64,000 bases of DNA from Devosia sp. SD17-2 (GTDB lineage Bacteria > Pseudomonadota > Alphaproteobacteria > Rhizobiales > Devosiaceae), in assembly GCF_029201565.1 (NCBI RefSeq), contig NZ_CP104002.1, positions 1,815,001-1,879,000 of the forward strand. The letters are read 5' to 3'. The position numbers and the translations under genes were made by a program. Position 1 is the stretch's first letter, and the number at the start of each line of letters is the position of its first letter. This document shows, piece after piece, positions 34,104 to 42,568 of the stretch. The notes beneath the pieces were generated by a model. That model did no database searches. It was not told the origin of the DNA and saw only the letters and a list, made by a program, of their open reading frames with translations.

Positions 34104-35627
34104 AGACTGCTGACAAACCCCTGGCTTTGGCCGGGGGTTTTTGATTCACTGGGGCATGTTGAAGAAACCCAGCCCTGAACAGACTGCCCTCGAGATGGTG
34201 ACGCTCGATGGTCTGGTGCCGAAGGATCATTTGCTGCGCAAGATCGACGCGGTGATCGACTTTTCGTTTATTCATGATCGCGTCGCGGGGCTCTATTGCG
34301 CCGACAATGGCCGGCCCGCGCTTGATCCGACCTTGATGTTCAAGGCGCTCTTCATCGGCTACCTGTTTGGCGTGCGCTCCGAGCGCCAGCTGGTGCGCGA
34401 GATCGAGGTCAATGTCGCCTATCGCTGGTTCTTGCGCATGAAGCTGACGGATCGGGTGTTTGACGCCTCGACCCTGTCGCAGAACCGGCGCCGACGCTTC
34501 AACGACACGGATGTGGCGCAGGACATCTTTGATCACATCGTCGAGCAGGCGATCCGCCACGGACTGGTGGATGGTTCGGTGCTTTATACGGATTCGACCC
34601 ATCTGAAGGCCAATGCCAACAAGGGCAAATATGATCTGCAGATGATCGAAAAGTCGCGCTCGGACTATTGGGCCGATCTCGACCGGGCGATCGAGGCAGA
34701 GCGGGCGCTGCATGGCCAAAAGCCCTTGAAGGACAAGGAGCGTGAACCGCAGGTCAAGGAAACCAAGGTCTCGCGCACCGACCCGGACGCCGGCTACATG
34801 GTGCGCGAGGGCAAGCCGAAGGGGTTCTTCTATCTCGATCATCGTACCGTCGATGGTCGCCATGCGATCATCACCGACACGCATGTGACGCCCGCCAATG
34901 TGCATGACTCGATCGTCTATCTCGACCGGCTGGATCGGCAGCGCCAGCGTTTCGACTTCGACGTTCAGGCCGTCGGGCTTGATGCCGGCTATGCCACGTC
35001 GGGCATCGCCAACGGGCTGGAGGCGCGCGGAATTCTGGGTGTCACCGGTTATCGCAACCCCACACCGCCGCGCCCTGGCATGATGCGCAAATCAAAGTTT
35101 GCCTATGACAGCGCGCAAGACGGCTATGTCTGCCCGCAGGGCCAGTTGCTTGCCTATGCCACCACAGATCGCAACGGCTATCGCCACTATCGTTCGGATC
35201 CAAAGATCTGCTGCGATTGCCCATTGCTTGCTTCCTGCACCTCCAACGCTGCCGCAACCCGTACGATCACCCGCCATGTCTGGGCCGACGCACGCGAGCG
35301 CACCGATCGGCATCGGCTGACGCCTTGGGGCAAGGCGATCTACAAGCGCCGCAAGGAGACGGTCGAGCGCTCCTTTGCCGACGCCAAACAGCTTCACGGA
35401 CACCGCTATGCAAGGTTCCGAAGTCTGACACGCGTCGCCTACCAGTGCCTCCTGGCCGCCGCCGCCCAAAACATCAAGAAAATCGCCCTCGCGCTAACCA
35501 AAGCCCCCAAACCAAGCCTCGCATGAGGCGGGAGCCTTGTGCGCGCCAAATCTACCAGGCGCTTAAGCCGGCAAACCCAGCACAAAACAAAACCCCGCCC
35601 AAAAATGACGGGGTTTGTCAGTGGTCT
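34104..35627 (+). mobile_element. IS1182-family-like insertion sequence, complete, 1524 bp
   Basis: Terminal inverted repeats AGACTGCTGACAAACCCC (34104-34121) and, on the other strand at the right end (35627-35610), AGACCACTGACAAACCCC match at 16 of 18 positions. The element carries one intact transposase gene. The 20-bp hairpin GAGGGCGC-GGAA-GCGCCCTC is directly repeated outside both ends (34084-34103 and 35628-35647), consistent with a target duplication of a palindromic site. Both ends also hold a CCCC...GGGG hairpin (34117-34140 and about 35590-35617) that could block read-through transcription. Confidence 0.88.
34156..35526 (+). CDS. IS1182-family transposase
   Basis: 456 residues. The N-terminal DUF772 domain reads MVTLDGLVPKDHLLRKIDAVIDFSFI ... 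GRPALDPTLMFKALFIGYLFGVRSERQLVREIEVNVAYRWFL. The DDE domain shows the first Asp in VLYTDSTHLKANANKGK, the second in VQAVGLDAGYATSGIAN and the Glu region in KETVERSFADAKQLHGHRYARFR. A cysteine cluster (ICCDCPLLASC), usual for this family, precedes the last part. The frame is intact, so the element may be active. ATG 34156 is preferred; a TTG at 34141 is in frame. Confidence 0.93.
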   Translation: MLKKPSPEQTALEMVTLDGLVPKDHLLRKIDAVIDFSFIHDRVAGLYCADNGRPALDPTLMFKALFIGYLFGVRSERQLVREIEVNVAYRWFLRMKLTDRVFDASTLSQNRRRRFNDTDVAQDIFDHIVEQAIRHGLVDGSVLYTDSTHLKANANKGKYDLQMIEKSRSDYWADLDRAIEAERALHGQKPLKDKEREPQVKETKVSRTDPDAGYMVREGKPKGFFYLDHRTVDGRHAIITDTHVTPANVHDSIVYLDRLDRQRQRFDFDVQAVGLDAGYATSGIANGLEARGILGVTGYRNPTPPRPGMMRKSKFAYDSAQDGYVCPQGQLLAYATTDRNGYRHYRSDPKICCDCPLLASCTSNAAATRTITRHVWADARERTDRHRLTPWGKAIYKRRKETVERSFADAKQLHGHRYARFRSLTRVAYQCLLAAAAQNIKKIALALTKAPKPSLA

Positions 35628-35647
35628 GAGGGCGCGGAAGCGCCCTC
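35628..35647 (-). terminator. Terminator hairpin, right copy, lacking a T tract
   Basis: Second copy of GAGGGCGC-GGAA-GCGCCCTC. It lies 23 bases after the stop of the gene at 35671-37464 on the reverse strand, but IS sequence (CAGACCACTG) now follows where the T tract should be. It therefore probably terminates poorly. Confidence 0.7.
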
Positions 35648-35670
35648 TAAAATCTATCCAGCACTCAATA

Positions 35671-37464
35671 TTACTTTGCCGAAGCGTCGATATTGACCTT
35701 CTGCAGCAGTGTTGCCGGATCATCCTCGGCCATCATGAAATCGATCATGGTCAGGCCCGGGGCTTCCTTGGCCTCGATGCTGATGTTGAGCGATTTCGCC
35801 TTGCCAGAAACGAACTGACCGAGTGCCGAGCCAAGCTTGGCGGCATCGGCGACGCCGGCCATCATGCCGACAACGGTGCCTTCTGCCAGGCCGGCAAAGA
35901 TCGGGCGCATGGCGGCGGGGTCCATGTCCTGTTCGGCTCCGGCGACGGCCAGCACGATATCGGACAGTCCGGCGTCCAGCACATCGACGCTCAGCGCGCT
36001 GACAGCCAGCTCCATTCCGGCCATCAGGGCTTCGCTTTCATCCAGCGAGAACAGCGCCTCGGTGGCGTTGGCGATCGTGCCCTTCAATGCCACCGTTGCG
36101 AGGTCCACGCCCGACACCGAGATTTCAGTGATGTCGATATTGCTGGTCTCTTCATTCCAGGCTGCGGCAAAGCGGAAACCGGCGTCGATATTGGTGATGC
36201 CGAGGTCGATCAGCTGCTGGACCTGCTCATCATTGGTGTCGAGCGGCAGGGCGATCTTGATGCCCTTGGCCCAGGTGTCGAGCGCCGAAGGGATGCCGTT
36301 GAGGTAATCCTTGAGGCTGAGGTCGAACGCGTCGACATTGGCCACGATCCGCTCGTCGTTCTTGTCGGGGTCGGCGATGTCCATTGCAAAGCCGCTGAGC
36401 GAAACGCCCTCGAATGACGGCACCAGCCCACGGGCATTGGCCTCGAGCCAGCTCTCGTCGACCCGCTCCGGCGCCCGCTGAAGGGTTGCGATGACGCTGC
36501 TGAGGTCAAACTGCTTGAAGGTGAAATTGGCGAGCGACATCGTGCCTTCTTCGGCCGCGATGGTGATGTCGTCGACCGAAATCTGCGGGTAGATGCCGGG
36601 GGACATGCCGCCCATGGTCACGTTGCCCAGCGCAAAGGCGATGTCTCTGCCATCGTTGTCCGTTCCGGCACAGTCGATGCCATCGAACGTTGCAGGCGAG
36701 CTTTCGAACGCGGTCAGGACGTCGGCGTACATGTGCACGATCTTGCCGAGCAGTTCCGGCGTAATGTCGTCGTCGGAACTGTCCTCAAGCGTCTGCGCCA
36801 GCGTCATGATCTCGGTGAACGAGCTTTCGAACGGACGCCCCCGAACCTCGCCGACGCTGATCGCCCCGATGGAACAGGCGATCTCCTCGGATGTGAAGGA
36901 TCCGCCTTCCATCGTGAAATCGGCGTAGAGCGTTTCCATCTCACTGGTCGGGTCGGCGCTGACGAGGCCGTAGATGCCCAGGATGGCAGCGATATTGACC
37001 GCGCTCGCCTCGGAGGCGCCCATCGCGGCGTCGCCCTCGGGAGAGACAAAGCTCGATCCCTCAAGCCGCATGGACGCGGCCACGCCATCCGTAACGTCCT
37101 CCAACACCAGATTGGTCAGCGTCATCGTGCCGACCTCGGGCCCATCATCGGTCTTTGCGGTGATGGCGATGATGATTTCGGGAATGCTGATGCTCTCTGC
37201 GTCGAGCGCAGCGAGGGCTTCGGCATTTTCGGTAAGATTGCCGCTCAGAATGTCGGTGATGGTGGCCGCGTCCATATTGGACTGAACCGTATCCACGCTG
37301 GGAATGGTGACCACGACGTCCACTGAAGGTGCACTGGCCTCTGCGGCCGGTGTCTTGTTCTTCACCTTCTGCGCCAGGGCTGGCGCCGCCGGCAGGGCGA
37401 CGCTCGCGAGGCAGGCTGCTGCCAGCGCGGCGAGGCGGCGCTTCTTGGTCACGCTCAAGGACAT
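35671..37464 (-). CDS. Large exported acidic protein, unknown function
   Basis: 597 residues from ATG 37464 (GGGAGC upstream). A signal peptide (KKRRLAALAAACLASVALPAAPALAQ) is followed by an acidic, Ser/Asp/Ile-rich domain. The recurring pattern V-G-T-M-T-L-T-N-L / E-G-T-M-S-L-A-N-F / V-x-L-S-G-F-A-M-D-I suggests tandem beta-rich repeats. Only two Cys (IACSIG, IDCAGT) lie in the mature part and could form a disulfide. No lipobox is visible. I do not recognise the family. Its native terminator was split by the neighbouring IS. Confidence 0.7.
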   Translation of the reverse strand: MSLSVTKKRRLAALAAACLASVALPAAPALAQKVKNKTPAAEASAPSVDVVVTIPSVDTVQSNMDAATITDILSGNLTENAEALAALDAESISIPEIIIAITAKTDDGPEVGTMTLTNLVLEDVTDGVAASMRLEGSSFVSPEGDAAMGASEASAVNIAAILGIYGLVSADPTSEMETLYADFTMEGGSFTSEEIACSIGAISVGEVRGRPFESSFTEIMTLAQTLEDSSDDDITPELLGKIVHMYADVLTAFESSPATFDGIDCAGTDNDGRDIAFALGNVTMGGMSPGIYPQISVDDITIAAEEGTMSLANFTFKQFDLSSVIATLQRAPERVDESWLEANARGLVPSFEGVSLSGFAMDIADPDKNDERIVANVDAFDLSLKDYLNGIPSALDTWAKGIKIALPLDTNDEQVQQLIDLGITNIDAGFRFAAAWNEETSNIDITEISVSGVDLATVALKGTIANATEALFSLDESEALMAGMELAVSALSVDVLDAGLSDIVLAVAGAEQDMDPAAMRPIFAGLAEGTVVGMMAGVADAAKLGSALGQFVSGKAKSLNISIEAKEAPGLTMIDFMMAEDDPATLLQKVNIDASAK

Positions 37465-37611
37465 ATCTTGCTCCCTATGGTCCGCCGGCCAGGCAGATGC
37501 GCGGCCGTGCTCTCTCGACTCCAGAATTATCCGGCAAACATTTGACAGGCAAATGGGGCTAAGTGCGGAGCGGCGCAAGCCGCAGGCAGAATAATTTGCG
37601 CGCGGGCGGCT

Positions 37612-38589
37612 CTAACCGCCCTGATAGACCGAGGTCAGCACTTCGATCTCGCGGGATCCGCCAGGCACGATTTCGACCTCGCGGTTGTAAACCTGCTCAC
37701 CCTGCTTGGCGAGGACGGAGTAGTCGCCTTCTGCCAGCACTGTCGAAGGGAAAGCGCCTCGATCGGTGAAGACCGTTTCGCCATTGGCACTCATGACGGT
37801 CCACTCGACGTCGGCAATGGCTTCGCCACCGGCCTCTGAAACCAGCTTGAAAGACACTTCGCTGGCGTGATGGAACAAGGTTGCGTCTGTCAGCTCGCCC
37901 GCCTCGACGCGCAGATCGGCGCGGACCACCGCGTTGATCGAGCCGAAGTGGGAGACGATGTGATACGTGCCCGCATTGAGCGTCACGATGTCGTTGGGCG
38001 GCAGGCCCTCGGCAATCAGCACCCGGTTGGCTTCGGTCCCGGCGGTGAAAATATCAAACTTGAGCTGGGTCGCGGGAATGGGAATATCCCCGGTCACCGC
38101 GGAATTGAGCCGCAGCGCGCCGGCCTCGAGGTCGATCATCTTCTCATTATTGCCCGGCGCGACCGTCAGCGGCTCGCTCAGCTGGGCGCGGCCATAGGCA
38201 ACGTGAACCACATATTCGCCGGGCGGCAGGTCAAGGCGGGCCGTGCCCTGGTCCGACTTGGCAACCAGCGGCATTTCCCCGGTGCTGTCCGGCATTGCCT
38301 CGAATACGCGCCAGATCAGACCATCAGGGATCGGCTGGCCGTTCTGCGAAATCTGTGCGCTCAGCGTTACCGGTTGCGGCGTTCGGGCGAGGGCCGATGC
38401 AGCCTCGCTTGCCGGGGTCGGTGCAGCCGGTGCGGCGGTGTCCGCCGGGGTGGCGTCACGGTCCGGGCGCGGACGCGGCAGGGGCGGGATCTCGGTGGCG
38501 TCCTGGGCAAGCACGACCGTGGGCATCGCCGTGGACACAAGGGCACAGGCCAGGACGGCCGCGACGATCAGGCGTTTGGCTGAGAGCAT
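37612..38589 (-). CDS. Exported Pro-rich protein with beta-sandwich repeats
   Basis: 325 residues from ATG 38589. The signal peptide LIVAAVLACALVSTAMPTVVLAQ is followed by a Pro-rich linker (PPLPRPRPDRD, then an Ala/Pro/Thr stretch) and about three carboxypeptidase-regulatory or prealbumin-like modules: LDLPPGEYVVHVAYGRAQ, VTLNAGTYHIVSHFGS and STVLAEGDYSVLAKQGEQVYNREVEI each show the L-x-P/A-G-x-Y-x-V signature. It is likely a periplasmic or outer-membrane-associated structural protein. It lies upstream of the other exported protein, same direction. Confidence 0.7.
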   Translation of the reverse strand: MLSAKRLIVAAVLACALVSTAMPTVVLAQDATEIPPLPRPRPDRDATPADTAAPAAPTPASEAASALARTPQPVTLSAQISQNGQPIPDGLIWRVFEAMPDSTGEMPLVAKSDQGTARLDLPPGEYVVHVAYGRAQLSEPLTVAPGNNEKMIDLEAGALRLNSAVTGDIPIPATQLKFDIFTAGTEANRVLIAEGLPPNDIVTLNAGTYHIVSHFGSINAVVRADLRVEAGELTDATLFHHASEVSFKLVSEAGGEAIADVEWTVMSANGETVFTDRGAFPSTVLAEGDYSVLAKQGEQVYNREVEIVPGGSREIEVLTSVYQGG

Positions 38590-38766
38590 GAAATTACCGG
38601 GCCATCCTCTAGCGTTAACGGGCATATGCGCCGACTCCGAGAGCGTGGGGCGCCAATAGGGAAAAGCTCTGTCACAGACGGCGCGGCTTGAAAACCGCTG
38701 CGCATTGGGCTCAAAGCTTTTTCCCTAAGGTCCGCCCTAACATTCTATTCGAGCAAGAGCCAGACA

Positions 38767-39342
38767 ATGCCCGCCAATCCTGCCCTGCGTGACTATCTTT
38801 TGACCCGCCGTTCCGTTGGCCAGGCCTTTCTTGCCGAGCCGGGCCCGTCGGGGGAGGAGCTCAACACGCTGCTCACCATCGCCACGCGGGTTCCAGACCA
38901 TGGCAAGCTGGCGCCGTGGCGGCTGGTCGTCTTCTCCGGCGACGCGCGGGCCGCAGCCGGCGAGAAGCTGGCCGCTCTGGCCCAGCAGAAGCGTCCGGAC
39001 ATGGATGAAGCAGCGATCGAAATCGAGCGTCGCCAGTTTCTCCCCGCGCCGCTCGTCATTGGTATCATCTCCTCGCCCAAGGAGCACTTCAAGGTCCCCG
39101 AGTTCGAGCAGTTGATCTCGGCGGGCAATGTCGCGCTGAACCTCGTTCACGGCGCTTATGCGCTCGGCTATGCCGCCAATTGGATCACGCGCTGGTATGC
39201 GTTCGATGCCGAGGCTGCAGAGCTGCTCGGCGCCCGCGCCGGCGAGCGTTTCGTCGGTTTCGTCCATATTGGCACACCCAAGACCGTGATCGAGGATCGT
39301 CCGCGGCCGGACCTCACCGAGATTGTCACCTATTGGTCCTGA
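38767..39342 (+). CDS. Nitroreductase family protein, YdjA-like
   Basis: 191 residues. TRRSVGQAFLAEPGPSGEELNTLLTIATRVPDHGKLAPWRLVVFSG matches the small FMN-dependent nitroreductases of the YdjA group (PDHGKLAPWR). The C-terminal FMN-binding part is GERFVGFVHIGTPK. A homodimeric flavin enzyme using NAD(P)H is expected; its physiological substrate is unknown. Confidence 0.88.
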   Translation: MPANPALRDYLLTRRSVGQAFLAEPGPSGEELNTLLTIATRVPDHGKLAPWRLVVFSGDARAAAGEKLAALAQQKRPDMDEAAIEIERRQFLPAPLVIGIISSPKEHFKVPEFEQLISAGNVALNLVHGAYALGYAANWITRWYAFDAEAAELLGARAGERFVGFVHIGTPKTVIEDRPRPDLTEIVTYWS

Positions 39343-39423
39343 TCTCGCCCTCAAGGTTAACAGTCTGTTAGCAAATTCGGCCCAAAAGTTAACAGAACGT
39401 GATTCTGTTTTTTTGGGCCGTAC

Positions 39424-40221
39424 ATGGGCGTGCAGCCGATATCCATTCCGCAAAATCTGGCGACCGCCCTCACCATGGCCGGCAATCGCAGTGGCGTGGA
39501 TTTTTCCTATCTGCTGCAGACCGCCATGCGCGAAAGCAGTCTCAATCCCAGCGCCAAGGCGTCAACCTCTTCTGCGGTAGGGCTTTTTCAGTTTCTGGAA
39601 GGCACCTGGCTGCAGGTGATGAAGACCGAGGGGCCGCGCCTTGGTTATGGCCAGTATGCCGCCGAGATCGACGTCACTAGCGGCGGGAACTACACCATCA
39701 GCGATCCGGAAAAGCGTAAGGAAATCCTCGCGTTACGCGAAAATCCGCAGATCGCATCTGACCTCGCGGCGGCTTTTACCCGCTCGAATGGCGACTATCT
39801 CCGCGAACGGTTCGGTCGCAATCCAAGCGCCGGCGAACTCTATATCGCCCACTTCCTCGGAGCCCAGGGCGCCGAGCGCATGTTCCAGGCCGGCCTCAAA
39901 AATCCCGACCAGCGGGCCGTCGACCTCTTCCCGCGCCAGGCCGATGCCAACCGTTCCATCTTCTATTCAAACGGCCAGCCGCGGACCATTCGCGAGGTCT
40001 ATCAGGTCCTCGTCGCCAAGCATCAAAACATTGGAAATTCAACGTTTTCCGCCCAGCAGATGGCCGCGCAGGGCAGTGCGCCTGAACCCGCGCCGGTCGT
40101 GCCGTCCCGCTTCTCCCGCGACAATCTAAGCTTCACTGGTCTCTTCAAAACCGAAGCCGAAAACGTCCAGTCCAGCGGGCAGGGCGGCTCAGCTTTCTTC
40201 ACCCAGCTCTATAGCCAGTAG
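39424..40221 (+). CDS. Lytic transglycosylase domain protein
   Basis: 265 residues. The SLT-type domain contains the catalytic Glu in FSYLLQTAMRESSLNPSAKAS and the downstream SSAVGLFQFLEGTWLQVMK. It is followed by a segment with AGELYIAHFLGAQGAERM typical of flagellum-linked lysozyme-like proteins in Alphaproteobacteria, and a low-complexity tail. No signal peptide is visible, so export may depend on the flagellar or another apparatus. The neighbouring DUF2336 gene belongs to a family often near flagellar genes, but no flagellar genes are here. Confidence 0.82.
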   Translation: MGVQPISIPQNLATALTMAGNRSGVDFSYLLQTAMRESSLNPSAKASTSSAVGLFQFLEGTWLQVMKTEGPRLGYGQYAAEIDVTSGGNYTISDPEKRKEILALRENPQIASDLAAAFTRSNGDYLRERFGRNPSAGELYIAHFLGAQGAERMFQAGLKNPDQRAVDLFPRQADANRSIFYSNGQPRTIREVYQVLVAKHQNIGNSTFSAQQMAAQGSAPEPAPVVPSRFSRDNLSFTGLFKTEAENVQSSGQGGSAFFTQLYSQ

Positions 40222-40304
40222 TTACTAGCGCCTTAGCTCGTATGGTGAACCGTTCCTTAAACACTCTGGGCTAGTCTCATCATCGCCTCGGTGCGGAGAA
40301 GGTG

Positions 40305-41510
40305 ATGATCGAGTACAGTGAGTTCGTGCGGCTCTCCCGGTCCAGCGACAGCGATGAGCGCGGTCACGCCGCCCATCTGGCCGCACTTGCCTATCTCGAT
40401 CACGATGGCCCCGCTGGCGAGCACGCCGCCCTCTACGCAGCGCTGATCGGCTTTCTCGACGATCCCTCGGTAAAGGTCCGCGCCGCCCTGGCCTATGGCC
40501 TGCTGCACTCGGTTCAGGCACCGCGTCCGATCATCATGGCGCTGCTGCGCGATAGCGCCGTGATCTCACGGGCAATCCTGCAATATAGCCCGGTCCTGCT
40601 CGATGCCGATCTCATCGGCCTCATCGGGGCCGGTGATCCCTTCACCCTGACTGCCATTGCCCAGCGCGAAAAGCTTTCGAGCCGTATCGCGAGTGCTTTG
40701 ATTTCGCAGGGCGATTCTGCGCTCACCCAGCGGCTGTTGCGGCGAGAGGATGTCCTCCTCGACCCCATGCTGTTGCTCGATCTGTCGCGCAGCCTTGGGG
40801 GCGATGCGACCATGCGTGGGGCTCTGCTGAGCCGCAAGGATTTGCCGGCGCCAGCACGGCTGATCCTCGTTCAGCAGGTGACGGAAAGCTTGCGGCAGGC
40901 CCGCATTGTGCGCGGTGCCCTCGCACCCGATCGTCTGGCACGACTGCTCCGGGATGGCACGGACACCGCCCTTTCTGCCATCGGTGAAACCGAGGCTGTA
41001 CAGGCGCGCGGTGAGTTCGTGGAGGTCCTTGTCGGGTCGGATCAGCTCAACACCCGCATTCTTCTGCACGCGCTGACCACCGGCCATGTCATGTTTTTCG
41101 CCGCCTGCCTTGGCGCGTTGAGCGCGATCTCCCGCAGCAAGGTGTTCACCCTGCTGGAAAACGGCAGCCGGGCGTCGTTGATTGCGCTGTTCTCCCGGGC
41201 GGGTCTTGGGCTGGAGATCGGCCGGCTGCTGGTCCGGCTGGTGCTGCACGCTCGAGCTGCTGATCTGGCGGACGACGTAGCGGCGCGGCACTATGTGGTC
41301 ACCGCACTGACAGAGGAGCTGATCGCCGAATACGACGGCGATATTCCGCACGCGCTTGAAGAGGCCTTCGCTTATCTCAGTGAGCAGAATATCGCCTTGG
41401 CGCGGAAGGCCGCGCGCGGAGTGATGTCGACCTTCGCTGGCATAGCGCAGGGGCCTATGTCATTGCCGCAGGTAGAGGAATTGGCGCAGTTGCCGCTTCC
41501 GGCCGCCTGA
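40305..41510 (+). CDS. DUF2336 family protein
   Basis: 401 residues from ATG 40305 (GGAGAAGGTG upstream; the preceding GTG is also possible). All-helical, HEAT-like arrangement: SDERGHAAHLAALAYLDHD, DDPSVKVRAALAYGLLHSVQAPRPIIMALLRD, DSALTQRLLRREDVLLDPMLLLDL. This matches the alphaproteobacterial DUF2336 family, function unknown and sometimes linked to motility or signalling. Its TGA is immediately adjacent to the TGA of the convergent nadK (sequence TGATCA). Confidence 0.87.
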   Translation: MIEYSEFVRLSRSSDSDERGHAAHLAALAYLDHDGPAGEHAALYAALIGFLDDPSVKVRAALAYGLLHSVQAPRPIIMALLRDSAVISRAILQYSPVLLDADLIGLIGAGDPFTLTAIAQREKLSSRIASALISQGDSALTQRLLRREDVLLDPMLLLDLSRSLGGDATMRGALLSRKDLPAPARLILVQQVTESLRQARIVRGALAPDRLARLLRDGTDTALSAIGETEAVQARGEFVEVLVGSDQLNTRILLHALTTGHVMFFAACLGALSAISRSKVFTLLENGSRASLIALFSRAGLGLEIGRLLVRLVLHARAADLADDVAARHYVVTALTEELIAEYDGDIPHALEEAFAYLSEQNIALARKAARGVMSTFAGIAQGPMSLPQVEELAQLPLPAA

Positions 41511-42284
41511 TCAGAAGCGGAACTGCTCACTCAGGACGCGTTCTTCGAGGCTCGTGCCGGGATCAAAGAGCAGCGTGACCCCGTGGGTGCGGTCCTCGCG
41601 GATCGTCACTTCGCGCACATTCTGAAATTCGATATTGTCGGCAACGGCGCTGACCGGGCGCTTCTCCGCCTCGCGCAGGGTGAATTTTACCTCGGCGCGA
41701 TTGGTGAGGATTGCGCCGCGCCAGCGACGCGGGCGGAACGGAGAGATCGGTGTCAGGGCAAGCAGTTGCGCCTCGATCGGCAGGATCGGGCCGTGGGCCG
41801 AGAGATTGTAGGCGGTCGAGCCAGCCGGGGTAGCGAGCAGGATGCCGTCGCAGATCAGTTCGTCGAGGCGGACGTCGCCATCGACTGTGATCTGGACCTT
41901 TGCCGCCTGGTGGCTGGCGCGAAAAAGCGAGACTTCATTGAGGGCTAACGCTGACTGCGTTGTGCCGGTGGAGTCGGTGACGCGCATGGATAGCGGGTAG
42001 ATGCGGGTACGCTGGGCGGCGCGCAGGCGCTGCTCCAGACCATCCTCGGAATAGGCGTTCATCATGAAGCCGACGGTGCCGAAATTCATGCCGTAGACAG
42101 GGATGTCCGTCGTCATAACCCTATGAAGAGTCTGCAACATCAGCCCGTCACCGCCGAGGGCGACGACGATTTCTGCGTCCTCGATCGGGGCGTCGCCATA
42201 GAGTTCCCGCAGGCGAGCGGCGGCTGCTTCAGCCGTGGCGGTCTCGTTGGTTACAAACGCGATGCGCGGAGCCTGTTCGCTCAC
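41511..42284 (-). CDS. nadK: NAD kinase
   Basis: Makes NADP from NAD with ATP or polyphosphate. The catalytic GGDG is in VVALGGDGLMLQTLH. Further blocks are GMNFGTVGFMMNAY, ALNEVSLFRASHQAAKVQI (the NE/N motif) and the Gly-rich CDGILLATPAGSTAYNLSAHGPILP. The start is GTG at 42284 with GGAGGG upstream, giving 257 residues (MSEQAPRIAFVTNE); the much longer open frame upstream reads through the vanA control region and is not conserved. Confidence 0.95.
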   Translation of the reverse strand: MSEQAPRIAFVTNETATAEAAAARLRELYGDAPIEDAEIVVALGGDGLMLQTLHRVMTTDIPVYGMNFGTVGFMMNAYSEDGLEQRLRAAQRTRIYPLSMRVTDSTGTTQSALALNEVSLFRASHQAAKVQITVDGDVRLDELICDGILLATPAGSTAYNLSAHGPILPIEAQLLALTPISPFRPRRWRGAILTNRAEVKFTLREAEKRPVSAVADNIEFQNVREVTIREDRTHGVTLLFDPGTSLEERVLSEQFRF

Positions 42285-42499
42285 ACTGCCCTCCAAAACT
42301 TCCGCCGTGCCATCTGATTTCAATAGGAAAATCGCTGGCTGCACTAGGCCCAATAGGGCAGCGGCCCAAGAGAAGCAACGGTCCGTTAGACTTATACGTC
42401 TGTGCCCCGACAGTCCCAGGAATTCACATCCGAGGCTTTGACCCTTGTGAAGAGGTAGCTTCAGGTCCGGTGCGACGTGTTTTGCGTGTTCCGACGGGC

Positions 42500-42530
42500 G
42501 TGACAAGCGCAAGCGGTTATGTATACAATT
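42500..42530 (+). promoter_or_regulatory. vanA promoter with palindromic operator over the -10
   Basis: Sigma70-like GTGACA (42500-42505), 16-base spacer, TATACA (42522-42527). The perfect palindrome TGTATACA (42520-42527) sits on the -10 box. GntR-family VanR repressors bind short AT-rich palindromes at such places, and vanR is the next gene but one. A transcript start near 42534 would leave about 35 bases of leader. Confidence 0.6.
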
Positions 42531-42568
42531 TTGGATCGCGCACTGGTTGAGCTCTGGAGGGGGACGAC

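Noticed and set aside
34156..35526. IS element as one end of a composite transposon carrying the catabolic island
   Set aside because: Only one copy is in the window and the 7 kb between it and vanA is core-like (nadK, nitroreductase).
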